Shown: positions 42,225 to 50,758 of the stretch, in pieces
Position numbering within the stretch: position 1 is the first letter of the stretch
Layout of the letters: each line of letters starts with the position of its first letter
NCBI GenBank assembly: GCA_963836195.1
Contig: CAWIIX010000020.1
Coordinates: 620,001-684,000, forward strand
Origin: Trebonia sp963836195
Lineage (GTDB): Bacteria; Actinomycetota; Actinomycetes; Streptosporangiales; Streptosporangiaceae
Direction: 5' to 3'
DNA: 64,000 nt
Notes under the pieces: model-generated
The model's database searches: none
The model's input: the letters and a program-made list of their open reading frames with translations, nothing else
Told to the model about the DNA's origin: nothing
Position numbers and translations under genes: made by a program

Positions 42225-42230
42225 GATAAT
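42225..42230 (+). promoter_or_regulatory. Candidate -10 element for a leaderless gene
   Basis: GATAAT ends seven bases before the methyltransferase ATG at 42237, the spacing at which transcription would begin at or next to the start codon. A convincing -35 is not visible. Confidence 0.35.
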
Positions 42231-42236
42231 GCAGTC

Positions 42237-43064
42237 ATGAAAAGCGGTGACCTTCTGCCGGGCGGGCCGACGTCGACGGCCCTCCCGGCGGTGGCGCCCG
42301 ACTTCAAACCCGCTCCCAACCAGGGCGGCCACGTTGAGCTCTACGAGTTGGAGAATCGCGCCGTTGACCCGGACGGCCACGTGATCGCCGCGATGCGGGC
42401 ACGGGCGCCCTGGGCCGGGCGCACCCTGCTCGACCTCGGCTGCGGCAGCGGTTACTGGCTCAGCGGCTACGCCGACGAGGCGGCGGAGGTAATCGGGGTG
42501 GAGCCGGACCCGCAACTGCTGCCGCTGGCGGCCAACCGGGATCCTCGGGTCCGTGTGCTGCCCGGGTCGGCCGAGCACATTCCCCTGGCGGATCAGTCAG
42601 TCGACGTGGTGCACGCGCGCTTCGCGTACTTCTTCCCGCCCGGCTGCGACGCGGGACTGGCGGAGGTGATGCGCGTGCTGCGCCCCGGCGGCATGCTCGT
42701 CGTCGTCGGGAATGACCTGCGCGACGGCCAGTTCGCCGAACTGCTGCGGGCCGCCCAGGGGGCCCTCGTGCCCGCCGGCGGGACGGAGACCGACGCCTGG
42801 TGGTCAGCGCGGGGCGCCGACCGGACCACCGTGCGCAGCTCCTGGCGGTTCGGCAGCCGGGCTGACTTCGCGGCCGTGCTCCGCATGGAGTTCCCGCGGA
42901 GGATAGCCGATCCGTGGCTGGCCGCCCACCCCGGCGCGCTCGGCCTCGACTACAGCTACACGCTGTTCGCCATCAGCAAGCCCGACGGGCTACTAGGTGC
43001 GCGAACGGCGCGCGACGTTTCCGTGGCCCCAGGGGAACGCCGCGCGCCGTGGGCGGCCTTCTGA
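42237..43064 (+). CDS. Class I SAM-dependent methyltransferase
   Basis: A 275-residue methyltransferase: motif I LLDLGCGSGYWLSGYADEA, EVIGVEPDPQLLP, the SAEHIPLADQSVDVVHARF segment of the UbiE/Methyltransf_11 type, and MRVLRPGGMLVVVGND. The substrate is unknown. There is no Shine-Dalgarno; a GATAAT box seven bases upstream suggests a leaderless mRNA. It is divergent from the TPR/pseudo-peptidase gene and converges with an ECF sigma gene one base after its stop. Confidence 0.87.
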   Translation: MKSGDLLPGGPTSTALPAVAPDFKPAPNQGGHVELYELENRAVDPDGHVIAAMRARAPWAGRTLLDLGCGSGYWLSGYADEAAEVIGVEPDPQLLPLAANRDPRVRVLPGSAEHIPLADQSVDVVHARFAYFFPPGCDAGLAEVMRVLRPGGMLVVVGNDLRDGQFAELLRAAQGALVPAGGTETDAWWSARGADRTTVRSSWRFGSRADFAAVLRMEFPRRIADPWLAAHPGALGLDYSYTLFAISKPDGLLGARTARDVSVAPGERRAPWAAF

Positions 43065-44624
43065 TTACAGCTCGATGAATATCGTGAACACGGTGCCGCC
43101 CGGGTCGATCGTCACCTTCTGGCCGGATGCGGTGCTGCTGGCAGTGACGGTCACGGTGACGGTGGCGCCCGCGTTGATCGTTCCGGCCGACGGGCTGAGG
43201 TGCACTGTGCCGAGCCCGCTGGACACGGTGCTCGACCAGGTCACCGGGCCGCCCTGCGCGCTCAGGGATATCGTGGTGCCGCCCGGCGGTACCGCCAGCG
43301 CGCCGCCCGATGGGGAGACGGCCAGCGTCCCTGGGGGTGCCTTGGCGGTCGCCGTCGGCGTGGCTGTCGTCCCTGTCGAGCCTGTCGCCGTCGGATCGGT
43401 CGTCGCGGACGGGGGCGTGGCCGGCGTTGTCGCGCGGTTGGCCGCGGTCGGCGTGCCCTGCGGCGCGGTCGTAGCGGATCCGGTTCCGGTGGACGTCGGT
43501 GTCGCCGAACCTGTCGGCGTGGTCCCCGGCGAGGCACCGAACGGCGCTGCGGCCGAGGGCCCGGGCGGCGGCGTCGAACCGACCGGGTGTCCTGCGGCCA
43601 GCTTCGCGTGTCCGGAATTGTCGGCCAGCGCGACGGCGACCACGCTTATGATGGCGGCGGCCACCAAGCCTGCCGCTACGGCGACCCGCCCTCTCCGGCG
43701 AGCTTGGCCACCCCCGTCCCCGCGCGCTGGTGCCTCCTCCGGTCCGGGCTCTGGTTTCGGGAAGCCGCCGGAGTCAAAGGTCCCACGCACGGCGGCGTGG
43801 GGCGTGGTCGCGTCCGGGTCCTGGCCGGCGACCAGCGTCAGAGTCCGCGCCCGCAGCGCACCGGGCGGGCCGACCGCGACCCGGAGGCTGGCGGCGGCCG
43901 CGTCGACCAGCGCCTCGCCGGGCGACTGGCCGAACAGCCGCCCGGGATGCAGCTCCAGGTCGCGCCGGGTGGAGCAGATGGCACAGCGCCCGATGTGCCG
44001 GTGCAACTGCTCGCGCAGCGCGACCGTGAGCTGCCCGTCCCAGCCGTCCAGCATCCCGCTCAGCACGCGGCAGTCGCGTCGCCCGGCGCGGGCGACGACG
44101 ACCGCCGCCAGGCCGGCCTCGAGGTGCTCCCGGGCGCGGGAAGCCTGCGCGTTCGCCCGGGGGCGCGATGCGCCGATCACGGACGCGACCTCGGCGACCG
44201 CAAGGCCGTGCCGCAGCTCAAGCTCGATGACCTCGCGCTCGCCCGGCACCAGGCCCGCGGTCGCGGCATCGAGCAGATCGCGCAGCCTGGCCCGCTCGGT
44301 GTCCTCGTCCGCGTTGGCGACGCCGGCCATCACGTACGTCACCGGGGCCGACGCGAACATGGGTCTCCCGGGCGGCATGATCCGCAGGCACTGGTTGCGC
44401 GCCACGGCGTACACCCAGGCCCGGAGCCGGGACGGTTCGCGCAGGCCTGCCAGTCTGGCGGCGGCGATGACGAACGTGTCCTGCACTGCGTCGGCGGCTT
44501 CAGCCGGATCGCCGAGGAACGCCAGGCAGTATTTGTAGAGCGGATCCGCGTACCTGTCGTATGCCTCGGCCAGCTCGGCTGAACGGTCGCTTTCGATGGA
44601 TGCGGCAACCTCGCTGTCGTGCAT
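43065..44624 (-). CDS. ECF sigma factor fused to zinc-binding anti-sigma motif, membrane anchor and extracytoplasmic domain
   Basis: A 519-residue fusion. Sigma region 2 is at residues 20-85 (YRYADPLYKYCLAFL-like segment, VQDTFVIAAARL), region 4 at 118-175 (VPGEREVIELELRHGL, EVASVIGASRPRANAQ). A ZAS-type zinc motif follows: C185, then H210-x3-C214-x2-C217. One transmembrane helix lies at 313-333, then a Thr/Pro/Ala/Gly-rich stalk of about 110 residues and a beta-rich, Ser/Thr/Gly C-terminal domain (about 430-519). This places sensor, anti-sigma element and sigma factor in one chain. No cognate anti-sigma gene is adjacent. Confidence 0.85.
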   Translation of the reverse strand: MHDSEVAASIESDRSAELAEAYDRYADPLYKYCLAFLGDPAEAADAVQDTFVIAAARLAGLREPSRLRAWVYAVARNQCLRIMPPGRPMFASAPVTYVMAGVANADEDTERARLRDLLDAATAGLVPGEREVIELELRHGLAVAEVASVIGASRPRANAQASRAREHLEAGLAAVVVARAGRRDCRVLSGMLDGWDGQLTVALREQLHRHIGRCAICSTRRDLELHPGRLFGQSPGEALVDAAAASLRVAVGPPGALRARTLTLVAGQDPDATTPHAAVRGTFDSGGFPKPEPGPEEAPARGDGGGQARRRGRVAVAAGLVAAAIISVVAVALADNSGHAKLAAGHPVGSTPPPGPSAAAPFGASPGTTPTGSATPTSTGTGSATTAPQGTPTAANRATTPATPPSATTDPTATGSTGTTATPTATAKAPPGTLAVSPSGGALAVPPGGTTISLSAQGGPVTWSSTVSSGLGTVHLSPSAGTINAGATVTVTVTASSTASGQKVTIDPGGTVFTIFIEL

Positions 44625-44670
44625 GGGGAAACGGTATCGATGTTTTGATCACAATGTTGCACAAGAGGCG

Positions 44671-45777
44671 TCATTTGCCGCCATATCTGGCGGCTGTTAG
44701 GTACGCCGACGAGTCGGGGGCGCGCCAGTCGTGATGTCGTTTCCGAAGGCTTAACCGCACGCGCACGCCGCGGACCACCACCGCGGCCGGACGGGCTAGC
44801 ACGCCAGGATCCCGCAGTGGGTCGTCGTCGTAGGTCACGATATCGCCCTCCGGGTGGATGCCGAGGAAGTCTCGTGCACGCGAGCCGGCTGCGCTGATCG
44901 CCTGCCCGGCGGTGAGTCCGTGATCGACCAGGAGCGCGATCTCCTCTGCGATCGTGCCGACGACATCGGTGCCGGCCAGCACCCGCACACCGTGGGCGAC
45001 GGCGTAGGGGAGGTGGTCGCGCAGTCGTTCCCGCAGTTCGGCTATCCGCTTGCGGACGTCAGGATCGGGGGAGTCGCGGTTGCTGAGCACGGCGCAGAGC
45101 GTCGGCGTCCACGCGCCGCCGCGCGCGCCCAGCGCCTCGATCTCGGAACGGCTGAGCGCGGTCCCGTGCTCGATCGAGTCCGCGCCGATCGCCGCCAGCC
45201 CCGAATCCGGCAGGTTGCTGTGCACTGCGACCCTCGCTCCCGCGGCATGGGCCGCGTCGACCGCCTGGCGCAGCGTGTCCAGGTCGTAGGTCGCCGCTGT
45301 CGACTGCGGCACCGGCCCGTCCGCGCCCCACTCGGGGGCGTCGCCGATGATCTTCACCCACGCCGCCCCGGCCGTCACTTCGGCCTTGATGGCCGCGATG
45401 AGTTCGTCCGGCGCGACGGGGGAGTGCATGCGGGGGAAGTACCGGTTCGCCGGGGCGAGGAATCGGCCAGCGGCGGTGACGGCGGGACGCCCGGCCGTCG
45501 CCGCGCGCGCGAATCCCAGGGTGGCCGCGCTGCGGCCGCCGACATCGCGGATCACGGTGACACCGCTGGCGGCGTATTCCTTCAGGCGCGTGGCCCCGTA
45601 CTCGCCGTCCGAGAGGAACGGACCGTGCTCGTCCCGATCAACCGTTGGGTGCGCGTGCGCATCGACCAGCCCGGCCAGCGCATACCGGCCGGGTAGCTCC
45701 TCCGGCTCGCCCGTGCCCGCGACCACCCGCTCGCCCGCGAAGCCGTCAAGGAACGTCCCTGAGAATGTCCATGCCAT
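44671..45777 (-). CDS. Amidohydrolase (imidazolonepropionase/prolidase-like)
   Basis: A 368-residue TIM-barrel metal-dependent hydrolase: VDAHAHPTVD (HxH at about residue 40), the metal-bridging region WVKIIGDAPEW, RVAVHSNLPDSG and SIEHGTALS with later histidines, and VRVLAGTDVVG with the catalytic aspartate. The substrate is unknown; relatives act on cyclic amides and peptides. ATG 45777. It lies just upstream, on the same strand, of the sigma fusion gene, 46 bases from that gene's start. Confidence 0.88.
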   Translation of the reverse strand: MAWTFSGTFLDGFAGERVVAGTGEPEELPGRYALAGLVDAHAHPTVDRDEHGPFLSDGEYGATRLKEYAASGVTVIRDVGGRSAATLGFARAATAGRPAVTAAGRFLAPANRYFPRMHSPVAPDELIAAIKAEVTAGAAWVKIIGDAPEWGADGPVPQSTAATYDLDTLRQAVDAAHAAGARVAVHSNLPDSGLAAIGADSIEHGTALSRSEIEALGARGGAWTPTLCAVLSNRDSPDPDVRKRIAELRERLRDHLPYAVAHGVRVLAGTDVVGTIAEEIALLVDHGLTAGQAISAAGSRARDFLGIHPEGDIVTYDDDPLRDPGVLARPAAVVVRGVRVRLSLRKRHHDWRAPDSSAYLTAARYGGK

Positions 45778-45927
45778 GGAGGAACAATAGGAGACGCGGC
45801 TGACACCGAGAAAGGCCGGCCGACGTGCGTGATCGCAGGCAGAGCCGACAGCGCGAAAATGTCAGCCCCAACTATTACCTTGAACTGGCGTTCGATTGGA
45901 CGACTGGAGGCGAGAAAGGGGAGAAGC

Positions 45928-46242
45928 ATGGTCGAGCCGGGGAGGGGCCGGGAGTTGACTGAGCGGGAGAGGGCAGCGGTCAATGAGGTAGCAGCGTTCT
46001 ACAACCTGCTGTTCGGGGCGGACGACGACCTGGACGAGGAGGCTGATCTTTACGATGAGGACGAGGACGACGAAGGGCCCTGCGAGTCGCTCCTGCGACA
46101 TGCTCCCGAGATCGAAGCCGGGCTGTGGCCGGGCTGGGAGCTAGACCGTTCAGAGGCGGGGGCGCTCCTGTGGACCACCCCGTCGGGGCGGCGGTACAAG
46201 TCAACGCTCGACGGCAGCTCTTACGCGCCGTACCCGCACTGA
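45928..46242 (+). CDS. Small acidic protein of unknown function
   Basis: A 104-residue protein. A helical segment (ELTERERAAVNEVAAFYNLL) leads into a run of acidic residues (DDDLDEEADLYDEDEDDE), then a compact C-terminal part with LWPGWELD and TTPSGRRYKSTLDGS. Not recognised. ATG 45928 has GGGGAG directly upstream. The acidic run suggests interaction with a basic partner. Confidence 0.6.
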   Translation: MVEPGRGRELTERERAAVNEVAAFYNLLFGADDDLDEEADLYDEDEDDEGPCESLLRHAPEIEAGLWPGWELDRSEAGALLWTTPSGRRYKSTLDGSSYAPYPH

Positions 46243-46517
46243 CGTGGGTTCAGATCCAGAACGATCCTGCCTGTCGTGCCCTCAGGGACCCGTGCCTTGA
46301 TATCTCCCTCGGGGCTGACGCTCGCCGTCACGGCGGCGCAGGCCGCGCGCGCATCGTCGAGAATCGGCCGCATCTGGAACGCCGCAACCCGCACGAGGCC
46401 ACCGTATGCGCTGACGCCTGAAATGCGGGCGATCAGAGCCCGCCGTCCCTGGCGGCGCCATTCGTGGCAGGCGGTAGCTGCATCGCCGAGTAGAGTTATC
46501 GCCTCGGAAATGTGCAG
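46221..46517 (-). CDS. Possible short protein on the minus strand, no canonical start
   Basis: A 98-residue frame with coding-like composition (ISEAITLLGDAATACHEW, then VRVAAFQMRPILDD and GTTGRIVLDLNP) ends at 46221. No ATG, GTG or TTG starts it; CTG 46517 is the best candidate. It overlaps the 3' end of the acidic-protein gene and fills most of the 360-base gap before the GGDEF gene. It may be a 5'-truncated gene. Confidence 0.35.
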   Translation of the reverse strand: MHISEAITLLGDAATACHEWRRQGRRALIARISGVSAYGGLVRVAAFQMRPILDDARAACAAVTASVSPEGDIKARVPEGTTGRIVLDLNPRQCGYGA

Positions 46518-46604
46518 CGTAGGACGGTTCCGGCCGCGACGGGGGAGGGACCCGGGAGGCGGGCCTCTCCGAGTGAGTGTGGTGGGCGAAGGGGGCGTGG
46601 CGCC

Positions 46605-47795
46605 ATGGGCGAGCCGGCGGATGCCGAGGTGCGGATTCCGCGCTCCGCGCTCGACGCCGTTCAGCGCGCACTGGTGTCTGTGCACGCGGCCGTCGGAGTG
46701 CATGCGACGCTTCAGGCGATCGCGGAGGCCGTGACCAGTTCGACGCCGTACACGCAGGTCACCGTGACCACGGCACGGGAGCCTGACGCGGTCGACCTGC
46801 ACGTCGAGGCGGTAGTCGGGCCGCCGGAGGCGGTGGCGATGCTGCTCGGCACGACGTGCCCGCGTGCCGCAATGGTGGAGCACTTGACTGGGGGCGAGGC
46901 GTGGGGCGCGCTGCGGTTCTGGACCCATTTCGGGGAGACTGATGGCGTCATCATGTTCGTTCCCGACTACGAGCCGCTGGACGTCCCGGATGCCTGGCGG
47001 CCCGAGTACGAGCTGATGGCCCCGCTCTACGGGCCGGACGGCGAGCTGGTCGGGACGATGAGCCTCGACCGTCCCCGGGACGGGCGCATCCCGCCGCCCT
47101 GGGCCAATGAGTTCCTCGAGCTGTTCGCCGAGCAAGCCGCGATCGCGATCCTCAACGCCCGACGGCACGAGCAGGCGCTGCGCGCGATGCGCGCGCTGGA
47201 GCGCGAGAGGGCCGCTCTGCACGCCGCGTTCGCCGAGCAGCGCGCCCGCGAGACCGACCTGCGCCATCAGACTCGTCGAGATCCGCTGACCGGCCTGGCC
47301 AACCGAGTGCTACTGCAGGAGCGGCTCGAGGACCTGCTGGCAGCGGAGGCGCCCTTGTCCGTGATCTTCTGCGATCTTGACAACTTCAAGCTGATCAACG
47401 ACACGCATGGCCACGGCGTCGGCGACAAGGTGCTGCGGGCCGTGGGGGAGCGGCTGACGCGGCGCCTGGCTGCCGCGGACGTCGTCGCCCGCATCGGCGG
47501 GGACGAGTTCGTGGTCGTTGCGGCCGGGGTCGAGCAGCGGGATGCGCCGGGGTTGCTGCGACGGATCGAGGACGCGTTCGCGCGCGATCCGGTGCGCATC
47601 GGACACCTGAACCTGCACCTCTCGTGCTCGCTTGGCCTGGTGTGGGAGCCTGGCGGAGCGGACGTCCAGCCCGGTTCGGCGGCTGAGCGCGCTGAGGAGT
47701 TGCTCAGCAGTGCAGATCGGGAGATGTACGCGCACAAGCGCTCGCGGGCCGGGATCCATCGGCTGCAGCAGATGGCGTTGAACCAGCCGCGCTAG
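46605..47795 (+). CDS. GAF-GGDEF diguanylate cyclase
   Basis: A 396-residue signalling enzyme that makes cyclic di-GMP from GTP. A GAF-like sensor spans about residues 12-175, a coiled linker (MRALERERAALHAAFAEQRA) follows, and the GGDEF domain runs from about 220 to 385 with DPLTGLANR and an intact RIGGDEFVVV active site. The RxxD inhibitory site usually five residues before GGDEF is missing (AAAD instead), so product feedback is probably absent. No membrane segment; cytoplasmic. Confidence 0.9.
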   Translation: MGEPADAEVRIPRSALDAVQRALVSVHAAVGVHATLQAIAEAVTSSTPYTQVTVTTAREPDAVDLHVEAVVGPPEAVAMLLGTTCPRAAMVEHLTGGEAWGALRFWTHFGETDGVIMFVPDYEPLDVPDAWRPEYELMAPLYGPDGELVGTMSLDRPRDGRIPPPWANEFLELFAEQAAIAILNARRHEQALRAMRALERERAALHAAFAEQRARETDLRHQTRRDPLTGLANRVLLQERLEDLLAAEAPLSVIFCDLDNFKLINDTHGHGVGDKVLRAVGERLTRRLAAADVVARIGGDEFVVVAAGVEQRDAPGLLRRIEDAFARDPVRIGHLNLHLSCSLGLVWEPGGADVQPGSAAERAEELLSSADREMYAHKRSRAGIHRLQQMALNQPR

Positions 47796-47840
47796 TGGAG
47801 ACATGAGGTGCACCGCAGACGGGACGTTTACTGAGGTGAA

Positions 47841-47854
47841 ATAACAGCAAGAAG
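47841..47854 (+). repeat. Partial fourth copy of the interspersed repeat
   Basis: ATAACAGCAAGAAG matches 14 bases of the core repeated at 27078, 27191 and 27551; the following GCGC is replaced by TATC. It lies 46 bases after the GGDEF stop, in a 194-base gap that otherwise shows no gene. Confidence 0.5.
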
Positions 47855-47989
47855 TATCGCACGGGCAGTCTGGGCGGACGTCGGCTCGCCAGCAAGAGGA
47901 TCAGCACGGTGCGGCAACGAGCAGTAGCCAGGTCTGTCCCGTGAGTGTCATCGTGTCGTCCGCAGTTCGAATGCGGCGCGCCGTCTGGT

Positions 47990-48805
47990 TCAGTCGGCTC
48001 GCTGACCGGTGCGCAGCATGCTCAGGTAGTGGCGCGGCACACGGTCGTCCAGCCGCGTGCGGATGCGCTCGGCGATCGCGTCCAGCAGGGGCTCGCGGAC
48101 GTCGGCGCCGAGCTTGCGGTAGAACGAAAACGTGCGGAGCTGATCCGCGAAACCCGCCCCGTCGAACCACAGGACAGTGGGGTACCAGCGAACGGTCGTC
48201 GGGCCGAATAGGCTGCCCGGGTCTGCTACGGCGGGCCCCCACCCTTCGCTGCCCGCGCGTACCTCATCCTCCAGAGGCGGATGCCCCCAGCTAGGATTTC
48301 CCGGCGCGAAGCGCTCGTGGAGGTCGGCGGTCTCCGCGTACGCCTCCGGCTCGCCGGGTCTGCGGACGGTGACGTTGCCCAGCAGGGCCATCCAGCCACC
48401 GGGGCTGAGCACGTCGCGGGCCTTGGGCCAGCCGGCCGCAGGATCGACCCAGTGCCAGGATGACGCGGCCACCAGGACGTCGAAGCGTCGGCCGCTGTCG
48501 TCCCAGTCCTCGAACGTCGATGACTCGACATTGACGTTGCCGAAGGCCGCGAGGCGCTGGCGGGCCAGTGCCGCCATTCCGTTCCCGGGTTCGACAGCGG
48601 TCACCTGGCACCCGAGCGTTGCCAGTGACCGCGTTGCCTGGCCGGTGCCGCAGCCCACCTCGAGTACCCGCGACCGCCGGCCCAGGCCGGTTATCTCAGT
48701 AAGGTCCGCGAAAAGCGCGTCCGGGTAAGTTGGCCGCATCCGATCGTAGAGTTCGGGGACCTCGTTGAACACACGCCCGAGGCCGCCGGTATCGGCTCCT
48801 GTCAC
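47990..48805 (-). CDS. Class I SAM-dependent methyltransferase
   Basis: A 271-residue methyltransferase: VFNEVPELYDRMRPTYPDAL, motif I VLEVGCGTGQATRSLATLG, TAVEPGNGMAALARQ, and ASSWHWVDPAAGWPKA, typical of the trans-aconitate-methyltransferase-like actinobacterial group. The substrate is unknown. GTG 48805 has AAGGG upstream. A 14-bp palindrome lies about 90 bases upstream of the start. Confidence 0.88.
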   Translation of the reverse strand: MTGADTGGLGRVFNEVPELYDRMRPTYPDALFADLTEITGLGRRSRVLEVGCGTGQATRSLATLGCQVTAVEPGNGMAALARQRLAAFGNVNVESSTFEDWDDSGRRFDVLVAASSWHWVDPAAGWPKARDVLSPGGWMALLGNVTVRRPGEPEAYAETADLHERFAPGNPSWGHPPLEDEVRAGSEGWGPAVADPGSLFGPTTVRWYPTVLWFDGAGFADQLRTFSFYRKLGADVREPLLDAIAERIRTRLDDRVPRHYLSMLRTGQRAD

Positions 48806-48894
48806 GGAACCACCCTTTCATGCTTCCGTTGTGCGGCCCACGGGACAACGGTCTCCCATCGGCTCCCCTTCCCACACTTCAATATGGAGTGCCG

Positions 48895-48908
48895 ATAATG
48901 TACATTAT
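48895..48908. promoter_or_regulatory. Perfect palindrome ATAATGTACATTAT
   Basis: A 14-bp perfect palindrome in AT-rich DNA, 90 bases upstream of the methyltransferase start and about 250 before the next gene on the plus strand. The form suits a dimeric regulator. The rest of 48806-49154 holds nothing I can call a gene. Confidence 0.5.
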
Positions 48909-49154
48909 GTTAAGTTGATCAGAGATCCCCTCTCCTCCGGATGGTGAGCTGCGGCACTGTCCGGTCTCAATAGAGTTGGCGCAGGCTCAGCGGAGCTGAC
49001 GCATCCGCCGGTTGTCTCAGCGACCGTTCTCGAGCTGTCGTCCAGACCGGGCGAAGCATGAATGAGCCACGCCGCCGATCCTGACACGTGGACCCCGCTC
49101 GCACTCTAATCAGTCGGATAATGCCAGAGGTAGAAGTCGGCCCCATGACAGGAG

Positions 49155-49652
49155 ATGCTGGTGCAGATCATTCAGCCGCCGCGAGTGGAGCAGCGTCCTG
49201 AGAAGGCGTACGTGGGCATCCGGGTAGTGACACCATTCCGCGGGATGTTGCGAGCCCGCGACGAGTTGCTGGCTGAGCTTTACAAGTGGCTGACGAGCCA
49301 TGACTTCGAACCGGCGGGGCCGTTCTTCCTGCGCTTGCACGTCATAGACATGGAAGGTCCGATGGACCTCGAAGTAGGTGTCGTCACGACGACAGAGCTC
49401 GAGGGCGATGACCGGGTCCGACCCGGCGTGCTGCCAGCAGGCGGATACGCCACGCTTACCTACGTCGATCACGCCAGGCGTGCCAACAAGGCTCTCATCG
49501 ACTGGGCCCGCGAGAACGGGGTCGCTTTCGATCGCTGGGATGAACCCAGTGGCGATGCCTTCGCCTGCCGATACGAGGTTTACATCACTGACCCGAGGCG
49601 CGAACCGCGCAAGACCAAGTGGGAGGTCGAGCTCAACATAAGAGTTGCGTGA
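49155..49652 (+). CDS. GyrI-like small-molecule-binding protein
   Basis: A 165-residue protein that resembles the GyrI/AraC effector-binding fold: VGIRVVTPFRGMLRARDELLAEL, PFFLRLHVIDMEGPMDLEVGV, then LPAGGYATLTYVDHARRANKALIDW. Such stand-alone domains bind small molecules or act on proteins; no partner regulator adjoins it. AGGAG lies six bases before GTG 49161, which may be the true start in place of ATG 49155. Confidence 0.72.
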   Translation: MLVQIIQPPRVEQRPEKAYVGIRVVTPFRGMLRARDELLAELYKWLTSHDFEPAGPFFLRLHVIDMEGPMDLEVGVVTTTELEGDDRVRPGVLPAGGYATLTYVDHARRANKALIDWARENGVAFDRWDEPSGDAFACRYEVYITDPRREPRKTKWEVELNIRVA

Positions 49653-49751
49653 CGGCAGCCCCCAGCGACATTCACACAACTTGGAGCCCAACGGACATCG
49701 AGTGCCGGAAAAGCGAGTGCGCAGCGTCGCTGGAACCCGCACACTGCTGAG

Positions 49752-50702
49752 GTGAGCGCGCCGCCTGCCGAGGGAGCCAGGATCGCCTGGCGGGATGTTC
49801 CGGAGCCAGTGCACGCGGCGATCGGTCAGATTTGCGGCGCCCCAGTGATCGAGGCCCGGGACCAACCAGGCGGATTCAGCCCGGGAGTGGCGGCGCGGGT
49901 CCGCTGCGCGGACGGGACCTGGTGGTTCGCCAAGGCGGCATCGGCTGAGGTCAACCCTGACACTCCGCGGCTGCACCGCCAAGAGGCGAGCGTGCTCGCC
50001 GGGCTTGACCCGCTGATCGCCGCCGGTCGGCTGCCGGTACCGCGACTGCGCGGGACAGCCGAGTCCGGGCCTTGGTTTGCGCTCGTCGCTGAAGACGCGG
50101 CGGGCAGGCAGCCCGAGCTGCCCTGGCGCGACCGCGAACTCGACGCGGTGCTGGCCACGCTCGACCAGGTAGCCGACGTTCTGACCCCTGCCCCGGTGAC
50201 GGTCCCGACCCTCTCCGAGTATCTGGGAACTGACTTCACCGGGTGGCGGGCACTGTCCCGGGTCCCCCACGACGACCGCGTCGATCCGTGGTCGCGCGCC
50301 CGCCTGCCCGAACTGGCAGCCCTGGAGGCCACCTGGACCGCCCACGCTGCTGGTGAGACGCTGCTGCACGCCGACATCCGGGCCGATAACCTCCTGATCG
50401 CCAGCGGCGGCGTGATGGTGGTGGACTGGCCGCATGCCTGCCGCGGGGCCGCGTTCACTGACCTAGTTGCCTTTGCCCCGAGCGTCGCGATGCAGGGCGG
50501 CCCCGAGCCTGCGGCGCTGCTCGCAAGGTCCCGCGCTGGACGGGCCGTCAGCCGGGACGCGCTCGCGGCCTTTGTCTGCGCGCTCGCCGGGTACTTCACA
50601 GAACGCTCGCTGCGGCCCCCTCCCCCAGGGCTGCCGACGGTGCGCCGCTTCCAGGCCGCGCAAGGTGAGGTCGCCCGCCGCTGGCTGGCTACTCTGTTGT
50701 GA
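49752..50702 (+). CDS. Aminoglycoside phosphotransferase-family protein
   Basis: A 316-residue APH-fold kinase-like protein. The ATP lysine is in WWFAKAAS, the catalytic loop in LLHADIRADNLL and the metal aspartate in VVDWPHACRGAAF. The substrate is unknown. It is a distinct subfamily from the APH-type gene at 27664. GTG 49752; it converges with a sigma-factor gene. Confidence 0.87.
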   Translation: MSAPPAEGARIAWRDVPEPVHAAIGQICGAPVIEARDQPGGFSPGVAARVRCADGTWWFAKAASAEVNPDTPRLHRQEASVLAGLDPLIAAGRLPVPRLRGTAESGPWFALVAEDAAGRQPELPWRDRELDAVLATLDQVADVLTPAPVTVPTLSEYLGTDFTGWRALSRVPHDDRVDPWSRARLPELAALEATWTAHAAGETLLHADIRADNLLIASGGVMVVDWPHACRGAAFTDLVAFAPSVAMQGGPEPAALLARSRAGRAVSRDALAAFVCALAGYFTERSLRPPPPGLPTVRRFQAAQGEVARRWLATLL

Positions 50703-50758
50703 ACTGGCAACACCTTGAGCTGATCCGTTCCGAGGTGGCGGCCCAGCGCGCAGCCGGG

